Source: an uncultured Anaerolineae bacterium
GTDB taxonomy: Bacteria > Chloroflexota > Anaerolineae > Anaerolineales > UBA4823
Length of the DNA: 6,822 nucleotides
Reading direction: 5' to 3'
Assembly (NCBI GenBank): GCA_937129505.1
Contig: CAKZNJ010000086.1
Span: forward strand, 1 to 6,822
Part shown: positions 1-6,197 of the stretch, piece after piece
Layout: the number at the start of each line of letters is the position of its first letter
How positions within the stretch are numbered: the first letter of the stretch is position 1
The notes under the pieces: generated by a model
The model's input: the letters and a program-made list of their open reading frames with translations, nothing else
Told to the model about the DNA's origin: nothing
The model's database searches: none
Translations under genes and position numbers: made by a program

Positions 1-1151
1 TGGGTGTGCGGGACATCTCAACCATCAATACCCCTCCAGAAGAGCGAATACCAATTATCACCCATGTGGGACCTTACTCTACTGAGCTAATCCGCAAAGC
101 TGTATTGCGCGAAATTGAACGAGGGGGACAGGTTTTCTTTGTCCATAACCGCGTACAGACGATTGAAGCAATGTGCCGCTACCTTGAGAAACTGATTCCA
201 GAGGCGCGGATTGCGGTAGCGCATGGACAGATGCCTGAGAAAGAACTTGCCGAACGTATGCGCCAATTTACCCAGGGAGAGGTTGACATCCTTATAACCA
301 CTTCGATTATCGAGTCGGGATTGGATATACCCAATGCTAATACCCTCATCGTTGATCGGGCCGATACCTTTGGACTAGCTCAACTGTATCAATTGCGCGG
401 TCGTGTTGGCAGAGGAGCCCAACGGGCTTATGCCTACTTCTTCCGCCACAAGCGGCGTCTTCCCACACCCGAAGGGCAGGAACGCTTGGAAACGATTGCA
501 GAAAATACTCAGCTCGGCGCGGGCTTCTCCATTGCTATGCGCGATTTGGAGATGCGAGGTGCAGGAGATATCCTAGGAACGCGTCAATCGGGCCATGTCA
601 ATGCTGTCGGACTCGATCTATATACGCGTCTTTTGTCAGAAGCCATTCGGCGTTTAGGAAGTCAAGAAGATTTGCCGCCCCTGCGTCTGAGACCTTATGA
701 AAGAGAGGTTGGAGTAGGTGTCACGGTTGATTTGCCTTTGCTGGCGGCCATCCCAGCCGATTATGTGGCGGATAAATTGATGCGTTTACAATTGTATCGG
801 CGCATTGCAAATTTAAGAACAATTGCTGAGATCGAGAAATTGCGGGCAGAATTTCAAGACCGTTTTGGTTCTCTCCCAGAGGCGGTTGACCACTTGCTCT
901 ATCAGGTAAAGGTCAAGTTGCTCGCTCAAAGAGCGGGCTTGGCTTCCATCAATGTGGAAAACGGACAGCTTGTCCTGCGATTTACTGAGGGTGTTCAACC
1001 GCCGTTGGGACGATTTCTGCATCCCGCCGCTAGATGGGGAAAGACAGCCATTTGGTTTGCCTACTCCAGCACCGATAATTGGCAAGAAGTGCTCCTAGAA
1101 ATCCTGATGCAACTTGAGCAACAAGACGAGTTGCGAACCGTCTCGGCTTAG
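1..1151 (+). CDS. mfd: Transcription-repair coupling factor Mfd, C-terminal part (5' end outside window)
   Basis: Mfd is the cytoplasmic DNA translocase that removes RNA polymerase stalled at lesions and recruits the UvrABC repair proteins. The reading frame is already open at position 3 (Gly-Val-Arg-Asp), so the GTG at 6 is internal; Mfd is usually about 1,100-1,200 aa and about 380 remain here. Counting from that GTG, the second RecA-like lobe is visible: strand GGQVFFVHNRV (40-50), AHGQM (73-77), motif V with TTSIIESGLDIPN (98-110), and motif VI with QLRGRVGRG (129-137). The translocation (TRG) motif follows, with RDLEMRGAGDILG near 179-191. Residues from about 225 onward match the C-terminal TRCF/D7 domain, including YRRIANL and the RFGSLPEAV segment. 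All key residues seen are intact and the C-terminus looks complete. The UvrA-binding, RNA polymerase-binding and first helicase domains lie off the window. Identity is very secure. Confidence 0.97.
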   Translation, partial: GVRDISTINTPPEERIPIITHVGPYSTELIRKAVLREIERGGQVFFVHNRVQTIEAMCRYLEKLIPEARIAVAHGQMPEKELAERMRQFTQGEVDILITTSIIESGLDIPNANTLIVDRADTFGLAQLYQLRGRVGRGAQRAYAYFFRHKRRLPTPEGQERLETIAENTQLGAGFSIAMRDLEMRGAGDILGTRQSGHVNAVGLDLYTRLLSEAIRRLGSQEDLPPLRLRPYEREVGVGVTVDLPLLAAIPADYVADKLMRLQLYRRIANLRTIAEIEKLRAEFQDRFGSLPEAVDHLLYQVKVKLLAQRAGLASINVENGQLVLRFTEGVQPPLGRFLHPAARWGKTAIWFAYSSTDNWQEVLLEILMQLEQQDELRTVSA

Positions 1152-1155
1152 TATT

Positions 1156-1161
1156 AGGTGA
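1156..1161 (+). promoter_or_regulatory. Ribosome binding site of the PglC-like gene
   Basis: AGGTGA lies 5 nt before the ATG at 1167, inside the 15-nt gap after the mfd stop codon. It supports that ATG as the start. No promoter or terminator fits in this gap, so the gene is probably read from a transcript that includes mfd or from a promoter inside mfd. Confidence 0.7.
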
Positions 1162-1166
1162 AGTAG

Positions 1167-1817
1167 ATGCCCCACGATAAAGCTCCCCCTCTGTGTAAAC
1201 GAATCTTTGACCTCGTCGTGAGCTTAGTTTTGATCGTTCTGCTTTCACCGCTGTTATTGGTGATTGCCTTGCTTGTATATTTCGTCCATGGCTCGCCAGT
1301 GATCTTTCGGCAACAACGCCCAGGCTTTCAAGGAAAGCCTTTCATTTGCTACAAATTTCGTACCATGGTTGATCGACGGGATGAAAAGGGGCAGTTGTTA
1401 CCCGATGAGCAACGCCTAACCCGCTTAGGGCGTATCCTGCGTTCGACCAGCTTAGACGAACTGCCCGAGCTGATTAATGTTTTACGGGGCGAAATGAGTC
1501 TGGTTGGCCCTCGTCCATTGCTCATGCAATACCTTGATCGGTACACACCTGAACAGGCGCGCCGACATGAGGTGTTGCCCGGAATCACTGGTTGGGCGCA
1601 GGTCAATGGGCGCAATTCCTTGAGCTGGGAGGATAAGTTTCGTCTGGATGTGTGGTATGTCGATCACTGGTCATTTTGGCTCGATCTAAAGATTCTTGCC
1701 CTGACCATCATTAAAGTAATTCGGCGGGAAGGGATCAGCCAAGAGGGATTTGCCACTGCCGAAGAGTTCATGGGGAGTGGAAAGAAGGAGAACGGCGAAA
1801 GCGAGGTGAACCCTTAA
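1167..1817 (+). CDS. PglC-like undecaprenyl-phosphate sugar phosphotransferase (monotopic phosphoglycosyl transferase)
   Basis: This family (bacterial sugar transferase, PF02397) moves a sugar-1-phosphate from a UDP-sugar to undecaprenyl phosphate at the inner face of the membrane, the first membrane step of many glycan pathways. The 216-aa protein is the minimal form without extra transmembrane domains, close in length and in many motifs to Campylobacter PglC. Visible parts: KRIFD (11-15); one hydrophobic segment (about 16-40) with a Ser-Pro pair at 27-28, as in the PglC re-entrant helix; KFRTM (63-67); the catalytic Asp97-Glu98 dyad in SLDELPEL; VGPRPLL (113-119); and PGITGWAQVNGRN (138-150). 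PglC itself uses UDP-diacetylbacillosamine, and the overall resemblance suggests a similar 2,4-diamino or N-acylated deoxysugar; the substrate is inferred. The downstream sugar acyltransferase fusion fits that role. The tail after about residue 203 is charged and not conserved in PglC. Confidence 0.92.
   Translation: MPHDKAPPLCKRIFDLVVSLVLIVLLSPLLLVIALLVYFVHGSPVIFRQQRPGFQGKPFICYKFRTMVDRRDEKGQLLPDEQRLTRLGRILRSTSLDELPELINVLRGEMSLVGPRPLLMQYLDRYTPEQARRHEVLPGITGWAQVNGRNSLSWEDKFRLDVWYVDHWSFWLDLKILALTIIKVIRREGISQEGFATAEEFMGSGKKENGESEVNP
1803..1809 (+). promoter_or_regulatory. Ribosome binding site of the E1 gene, inside the upstream gene
   Basis: GAGGTGA lies 9 nt before the ATG at 1819, within the last codons of the PglC-like gene. 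With only 1 nt between the upstream stop (1815-1817) and this start, translational coupling of the two genes is likely. Confidence 0.7.
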
Positions 1818-1818
1818 G

Positions 1819-3891
1819 ATGGACGTTAACCGCCTTTACCAATTCATGTGCCGTATTCGTTTCTTTGAAGAAATGGTGCTTGAGCGATTCCCTAGCGGTG
1901 TATTTGTCGGCACGACTCATACCTATTTAGGCCAAGAAGCAAATGCAGTAGGGGTGATTTCTCATCTTCAGGCAGGTGACATCATCTTCAGCAATCATCG
2001 CGGCCATGGACATTTTCTTGCCTGCGGCGGGGAGCCGCGCGCCTTGTTCGCCGAGTTAATGGGTAAAGCAAATGGTCTCTGCGGTGGAAGGGGAGGATCG
2101 CAACATCTTCAATGGAACAACTTTTATTCCAACGGCGTGCAAGGAGGCATAGTGCCCATTGCTAGTGGGATGGCTTTTGCTGAAAAGATCAAAGGTAGCG
2201 GCGCTATTGCCGTTGCCTTTTTGGGGGATGGCACAATGGGCGAAGGCGTAATTTATGAAGCCTTCAACATGGCGAGCAAGTGGCAGATTCCCATCTTATA
2301 TGTGGTTGAGAACAATCGCATCGCCCAAACAACGCCGATTGAATTAACCCTTGCCGGTTCGATTGCCCAGCGCTTTCAGGCGTTTGGCATTTCCTATGAG
2401 GAAATGGACTCTAGCGATGTGGTGCAGATTTATCAAGCGGCGGAAAAGTGCATCGCCAAAGTACGCCAAGATCAATCTCCAATCGCCTTAATCATCCATA
2501 CATACCGCTTCGGTCCCCATTCAAAGGGCGATGATACCCGTCCGCCAGCGGATATCGCTCGCCTTCGAGAAACCTTTGATCCGATGGTTATCCACGCCTC
2601 CCGTTTATCTCCTGCTGACAGAGAAGCGATCGAAAGGGAAGAACGAGAATTGATTAGACAAGCATTTGAGAATGCTTTGGCGGATGAATTTCCTTCCCCG
2701 TTATCATCTCCTACGGAAAGAGACGGGGAAATGCCTTTGATACGCGAAGGAGAAAGAAGGTTTCTGGTCTCTGCTGATCCCCAGCAGGGAGCTGAGAGCA
2801 GGAGGACCAGCTCAAAAACCCAGACCGATGAAGAGGTCAGGGAGCTCTTCGCTGAAAGTTCTTTCTCCGCATGGAAATCAAGAAGGGAATCGCCTACGGT
2901 TTTACAATCCCTCAACAATGCCTTGCATCAGGCGTTAGCAGCGGACGAACGAGTATTTTTGCTCGGACAGGACTTGCTCGATCCCTATGGGGGAGCATTT
3001 AAGGTTACCCAAGGATGTTCAACCCGCTATCCAGAACGGGTGATCCCAACTCCTATCTCAGAAGCAGGGCTGGTTGGGATGGCGGCCGGCATGGCGTTAC
3101 GAGGGCTACTCCCAGTGGCAGAGATCATGTTTGGTGATTTTCTTACCTTGATTGCCGACCAAGTCATCAATCATATTGCGAAATTTCGTTGGATGTATAA
3201 CGAGAAGGTTAGGGTACCGTTGGTCATCCGTACGCCGATGGGCGGCGGACGAGGGTATGGACCGACCCATTCTCAATCCTTGGAAAAGATTTATCTGGGT
3301 ATCCCGGGCATTCATGTGGTGGCAGTAAGCCATTTTGGCGACCCTCAGGATTTGCTTTTACACGCCATTTTTAATGATGATGAGCCGCTCATTTTCGTCG
3401 AGCATAAGAACCTTTATCCATTGAATCTTATGGAGGGAAGCGATCCCGATTTTGAAGTGGAGAGCAGGGCAACCAGCTTAGGTTATCCGATCTACACACT
3501 TCGATTTAGACATGCACCGCCCGCTCAACTCACTATAATTGCGTATAGCTATACAGCAGAATTAGCCCGCCGAGCTATGCTTGAACTCGCTGTCCATGAT
3601 GAAATCTTTTGTGAATTGGTCGTTCCCACTCAGTTAAGTCCTTACACGGATGATGGTTTGCTAGAGTCTGCCAAACGGTATGGAAAGGTATTAGTTGTCG
3701 AAGAGGGCAGCCGGACCTTGGGGTGGGGAGCGGAGGTTCTGGCAAGATTAGCTGAACAACTCTTCCCCCATCCGATTCGACTAGCTCGTTTGGCAGCGGC
3801 TGACCATCCGATACCAGCTTCGCCTCCCTTGGAGAAAGCCGCCTTGCCGAGTGTGCAAGCCATCGTGCGAAAGGCGAAAGACCTCATCTAA
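1819..3891 (+). CDS. Fused alpha-beta E1 component of a 2-oxo acid dehydrogenase (thiamine diphosphate-dependent)
   Basis: E1 decarboxylates a 2-oxo acid on thiamine diphosphate (TPP) and acylates the lipoyl arm of its E2 partner. The 690-aa protein joins both subunits. The alpha half (about 1-285) has HRGHGH (60-65), GRGGSQHL (90-97), and the TPP/magnesium motif running from GDG (136-138) to ENN (164-166). It also has YRFGPHS (229-235), resembling the active-site loop of Gram-positive PdhA-type E1. The beta half (about 358-690) starts at TVLQSLNNAL and has PISEAGLVG with Glu415, the expected glutamate that activates TPP, followed by AAGMALRGL and RTPMGGGRGYGPTHSQSLE. Both halves look catalytically complete. 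Residues about 289-356 form a polar, low-complexity linker. The natural acid (pyruvate, branched-chain or other) cannot be read from the sequence. It sits between a glycan gene and an unusual lipoyl-acyltransferase fusion, not beside an ordinary E2 and E3, which points to a dedicated biosynthetic role. Confidence 0.93.
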   Translation: MDVNRLYQFMCRIRFFEEMVLERFPSGVFVGTTHTYLGQEANAVGVISHLQAGDIIFSNHRGHGHFLACGGEPRALFAELMGKANGLCGGRGGSQHLQWNNFYSNGVQGGIVPIASGMAFAEKIKGSGAIAVAFLGDGTMGEGVIYEAFNMASKWQIPILYVVENNRIAQTTPIELTLAGSIAQRFQAFGISYEEMDSSDVVQIYQAAEKCIAKVRQDQSPIALIIHTYRFGPHSKGDDTRPPADIARLRETFDPMVIHASRLSPADREAIEREERELIRQAFENALADEFPSPLSSPTERDGEMPLIREGERRFLVSADPQQGAESRRTSSKTQTDEEVRELFAESSFSAWKSRRESPTVLQSLNNALHQALAADERVFLLGQDLLDPYGGAFKVTQGCSTRYPERVIPTPISEAGLVGMAAGMALRGLLPVAEIMFGDFLTLIADQVINHIAKFRWMYNEKVRVPLVIRTPMGGGRGYGPTHSQSLEKIYLGIPGIHVVAVSHFGDPQDLLLHAIFNDDEPLIFVEHKNLYPLNLMEGSDPDFEVESRATSLGYPIYTLRFRHAPPAQLTIIAYSYTAELARRAMLELAVHDEIFCELVVPTQLSPYTDDGLLESAKRYGKVLVVEEGSRTLGWGAEVLARLAEQLFPHPIRLARLAAADHPIPASPPLEKAALPSVQAIVRKAKDLI
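2691..2868 (+). repeat. Nested inverted repeats within the E1 interdomain linker
   Basis: Several palindromes are packed into the DNA that encodes the alpha-beta linker. TTCCCCGT near 2695 is matched by ACGGGGAA near 2723-2730. CTGCTG (2771-2776) pairs with CAGCAG (2782-2787) over a 5-nt loop. GAGCTG (2789-2794) pairs with CAGCTC (2808-2813). GGAGAAAGAA (2749-2758) has an exact inverted copy at 2859-2868 that encloses the previous two. The reading frame stays open throughout. This density resembles a REP/MITE-like palindromic element absorbed in frame, but I cannot see other copies in this window, so its repeat status is inferred. Confidence 0.4.
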
Positions 3892-3910
3892 TCCACAAGA
3901 GTTTACCGCC

Positions 3911-3916
3911 GAGGTG
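3911..3916 (+). promoter_or_regulatory. Ribosome binding site that sets the start of the lipoyl-acyltransferase fusion
   Basis: GAGGTG lies 3 nt before the ATG at 3920. The frame is open further upstream to a GTG at 3851 inside the E1 gene, but the extra 23 residues are unlike any lipoyl domain, and the protein from 3920 begins as lipoyl domains do, within a few residues of the first strand. The spacing is short but acceptable. Confidence 0.6.
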
Positions 3917-3919
3917 TTC

Positions 3920-5032
3920 ATGAACCAGCAAGTCAAGCCGATCTACTTTCCCCTGATCAATCCAAATGAGCCGGAAATGTCGCTCGTGGCTATCGAGGTG
4001 CAACAAGGTCAGCGGGTTCAGGAGGGGCAGATCCTTGGGACGGTGGAAACAACCAAAGCTACAGCGGATTTGACCGCCGAAAGCGATGGTTACATCTACC
4101 TCAGCCGGCATCGGGTGGGTGAAATGGTGCGGGCTGGCGAACTATTTGGTTATCTGTCGCCTGTTCCTGATCTTGACCTTGAGAAGATACCCCTTGAAGA
4201 TCAGCGTTCGATTCAAGTTCCAGATCAGAGTAAACAGGCTAATCTACGGCTAACCGAACCAGCTCGTCGCTTGGCAGAAGCGATGAATATAGACTTAAGC
4301 CGCTTGCCGAAGGATGAATGGATCACTGAGCAGCGCCTGCGCCAATGGCTTGAAGAGGAACACTCTCGCAGCGAAGTTGTTGCCACTCAGGAGATCGATC
4401 CAAATGCGGTCCTGATATTTGGCGGTGGCGGACATGGCAAATCCTTGATTGAGTTAATTCGCGCCAGCGGTCAATATGTGATCGGCGGGGTGATTGATGA
4501 CCACAAACCTTTACAGGCAGAGGTGCTGGGCGTGCCTGTTGTGGGACGCAGCAACGACTTAGCTCGCCTTTATCTGTTGGGTTATCGCTTAATGGTCAAT
4601 GCGGTGGGGGGTATCGGAGATATTTCCCAAAGGATTGGGGTGTTCGAGCGCGGGCGCTCAGCCGGCTTTATCTTTCCAACCGTCATTCACCCGACTGCTT
4701 TTCTGGAGGCGAGTACCGTTTTGGCAGATGGCGTCCAAGTATTTCCCCATGTCTACATCGGCAGTGATGCAAAGATCGGCTATGGGGTGATTCTAAATAG
4801 TGGGGTGATCGTCTCCCACGATTGCCAACTGGGAGATTATGTTAATCTGTCGCCAGGAGCGATCTTGGCTGGAGAAGTAAGGGTTGGGGAAGCGACCCTA
4901 ATCGGGATGGGGGTTACGGTCAATTTGAGAGTGAAGATTGGCGCTCACTGTCGCATTGGCAACGGGGCGACCATCAAGCAAGATGTGCCCGATCAGACGA
5001 TTGTTCGCGCAGGTACGATTTGGCCAGCCTGA
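3920..5032 (+). CDS. E2-like fusion: lipoyl domain, short E3/E1-binding-like segment, PglD/NeuD-type sugar N-acyltransferase
   Basis: The 370-aa protein joins two families rarely discussed together. Residues 1-80 form a lipoyl/biotinyl domain with candidate attachment Lys46 in VETTKAT and a following SDGYI turn. An ETxKA context favours lipoate over biotin, which normally sits in (A/M)MK. Residues about 108-147 look like the peripheral subunit-binding domain of E2 proteins (LTEPARRLAEAMNIDLSRL), but with a shortened loop. Residues about 161-370 are PglD/NeuD-like: a Gly-rich nucleotide-sugar segment GGGGHGKS (168-175), then hexapeptide repeats of a left-handed beta-helix, with the likely catalytic base His300 in SGVIVSHDCQLGD. 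The E2 CoA-acyltransferase domain and its HRxxDG motif are absent. Known PglD enzymes N-acetylate UDP-4-amino sugars with acetyl-CoA; here the adjacent E1 could charge the lipoyl arm and supply the acyl group directly (inference). It lies 28 nt after the E1 stop. Domain calls are strong; the mechanism is untested. Confidence 0.9.
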   Translation: MNQQVKPIYFPLINPNEPEMSLVAIEVQQGQRVQEGQILGTVETTKATADLTAESDGYIYLSRHRVGEMVRAGELFGYLSPVPDLDLEKIPLEDQRSIQVPDQSKQANLRLTEPARRLAEAMNIDLSRLPKDEWITEQRLRQWLEEEHSRSEVVATQEIDPNAVLIFGGGGHGKSLIELIRASGQYVIGGVIDDHKPLQAEVLGVPVVGRSNDLARLYLLGYRLMVNAVGGIGDISQRIGVFERGRSAGFIFPTVIHPTAFLEASTVLADGVQVFPHVYIGSDAKIGYGVILNSGVIVSHDCQLGDYVNLSPGAILAGEVRVGEATLIGMGVTVNLRVKIGAHCRIGNGATIKQDVPDQTIVRAGTIWPA

Positions 5033-5068
5033 AAAAATTTCCAATACATCTCTTATGATTCTGTGCTT

Positions 5069-5096
5069 CCATTGTTGTTTATAATGTCAACATTGG
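5069..5096. promoter_or_regulatory. Imperfect dyad around the -10 box of the prenyltransferase gene
   Basis: CCATTGTTG (5069-5077) and CAACATTGG (5088-5096) form 9-nt inverted arms with one mismatch, around a 10-nt centre that contains the TATAAT box. The right arm takes in the first two G bases of the ribosome binding site. It could be a repressor operator; if transcription starts further upstream it could instead act as an RNA hairpin over the binding site. Confidence 0.35.
5080..5085 (+). promoter_or_regulatory. Candidate -10 promoter element (TATAAT)
   Basis: A perfect TATAAT lies 22 nt before the ATG at 5107. A TG pair at 5076-5077 is one base off the extended -10 spacing. No good -35 hexamer is seen 16-18 nt upstream. 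Transcription would begin near 5092, leaving a leader of about 15 nt that holds just the ribosome binding site. It would separate the prenyltransferase from the glycan genes. Confidence 0.5.
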
Positions 5097-5099
5097 AGG
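5095..5099 (+). promoter_or_regulatory. Ribosome binding site that decides the prenyltransferase start
   Basis: GGAGG is 7 nt before the ATG at 5107 but only 1 nt before the in-frame ATG at 5101. The normal spacing favours 5107 as the true start. Confidence 0.75.
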
Positions 5100-5106
5100 T
5101 ATGGCG

Positions 5107-6090
5107 ATGAATCTAGCTATGTGGATAAAAGCGTTACAAATTATTCCCCATGTTGAAAAAGATCAATGGGAACGTTTGGATGTTATCTCAAAGTGGCTGA
5201 TCTCTACTCGAGCGGCCGTGCTGATCATGACCTTCCTGAGCGGGGCTATCGCGGGAATCTTGGCTTATCAAAACGGCAGCTTTAATTTTTTGCCGTGGTT
5301 TTTAGCGACATTGGGGATAGTGCTTGCCCATGCGACAAATAATCTGCTCAACGATTACACCGATGCCGCGCGCGGTGTGGATCAAGAGAACTATTACCGC
5401 GCTCAATATGGGCCGCAACCCCTTTTACACGGTTTAATGACCAAACGTCAGCATTTGACCTATTCTGCTATAACTGGCGGCATTGCCCTAGCAATCGGCA
5501 TCTATTTGGTTTTGTATCGCGGCGGCTTGACGCTCCCATTACTGCTCGCAGGAGCCTTTTTTGTGCTCTTTTATACTTGGCCGCTGAAGTATATTGCCTT
5601 GGGTGAGATTGCGGTTCTGATCGTTTGGGGGCCGTTAATGATCGGTGGAGTTTTTTATGTGATCACGGGTTTCTGGGATTGGAATGTTGTCCTTGCCAGC
5701 TTGCCCTATGCCCTAGGGGTAACAGGGGTAATTTTTGGTAAACATATCGATAAACTAGAAATGGACATCGCCAAGCGAATCTATACTTTGCCAGTTTTGT
5801 TGGGTGATCGGCTCTCTCGATGGACAGTGTTGGGCATGTTAATTGCCCAATATCTCTTGGTGATCTATTTGGTGGCAGTTCAGTTTTTCTCGCCGATTTT
5901 ACTGGTTGTCTTGTTAGCCCTGCCAGCTTTTGGGCGGGTTTTGCCCATCTTTCTTGCCCCTAAACCGAACGAGAAACCGAAAGACTTTCCAGATGTATGG
6001 CCGAATTATTTTGTTGCAGCAGCCTTCTTTCATAACCGTCGTTTTGGTTTGTTTTATTTAGTAGGTTTGATTTTGAATTTGTTTTTATAA
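5107..6090 (+). CDS. UbiA-family membrane prenyltransferase (MenA-like)
   Basis: UbiA-family enzymes attach a polyprenyl chain from its diphosphate to an aromatic or other acceptor within the membrane; MenA does this in menaquinone synthesis. The 327-aa protein is highly hydrophobic with about eight or nine predicted membrane segments, the usual fold and length. The first Asp-rich motif is clear, with NDYTDAARGVD at 82-92, close to the MenA form. The second reads HIDKLEMD (213-220) followed by TLPVLLG. This corresponds to the DxxxD site before the conserved RTLPVLLG stretch, but its first Asp is shifted by one residue. MenA-like activity on a naphthoate is the best guess; a different acceptor, including one for another isoprenoid lipid, cannot be excluded. 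The start is set by the GGAGG at 5095. It has its own promoter-like sequence and is probably not functionally tied to the upstream glycan module. Confidence 0.87.
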   Translation: MNLAMWIKALQIIPHVEKDQWERLDVISKWLISTRAAVLIMTFLSGAIAGILAYQNGSFNFLPWFLATLGIVLAHATNNLLNDYTDAARGVDQENYYRAQYGPQPLLHGLMTKRQHLTYSAITGGIALAIGIYLVLYRGGLTLPLLLAGAFFVLFYTWPLKYIALGEIAVLIVWGPLMIGGVFYVITGFWDWNVVLASLPYALGVTGVIFGKHIDKLEMDIAKRIYTLPVLLGDRLSRWTVLGMLIAQYLLVIYLVAVQFFSPILLVVLLALPAFGRVLPIFLAPKPNEKPKDFPDVWPNYFVAAAFFHNRRFGLFYLVGLILNLFL

Positions 6091-6197
6091 GAGCAGTTTG
6101 GGTGTTTCTTTCGCTATTCACCAGTAAACGCGTCGATGGATGCGGCTTGTTATTTGATCCTGAGCTAGGGTATAGGAGCGCCTTTCTATGAAAATAC

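Noticed and set aside
2472..2918. 148-codon open frame on the minus strand inside the E1 gene
   Set aside because: It runs opposite the conserved E1 frame, shows no recognisable motif, and is open mainly because of the low-complexity linker.
3851..3919. Upstream GTG start for the lipoyl-acyltransferase fusion
   Set aside because: It lies inside the E1 gene, lacks a good ribosome binding site, and adds 23 residues unlike a lipoyl domain; the ATG at 3920 has GAGGTG just upstream.
3920..4159. Biotin carrier domain
   Set aside because: The attachment context is ETTKAT without the Met-Lys-Met signature of biotin carriers, and the neighbour is an E1, not a carboxylase.
4599..4790. 63-codon plus-strand frame inside the acyltransferase region
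   Set aside because: It overlaps the conserved beta-helix coding frame and has no recognisable domain.
5101..5106. ATG at 5101 as start of the prenyltransferase
   Set aside because: It sits 1 nt after GGAGG, too close for normal initiation; the ATG at 5107 has standard spacing.
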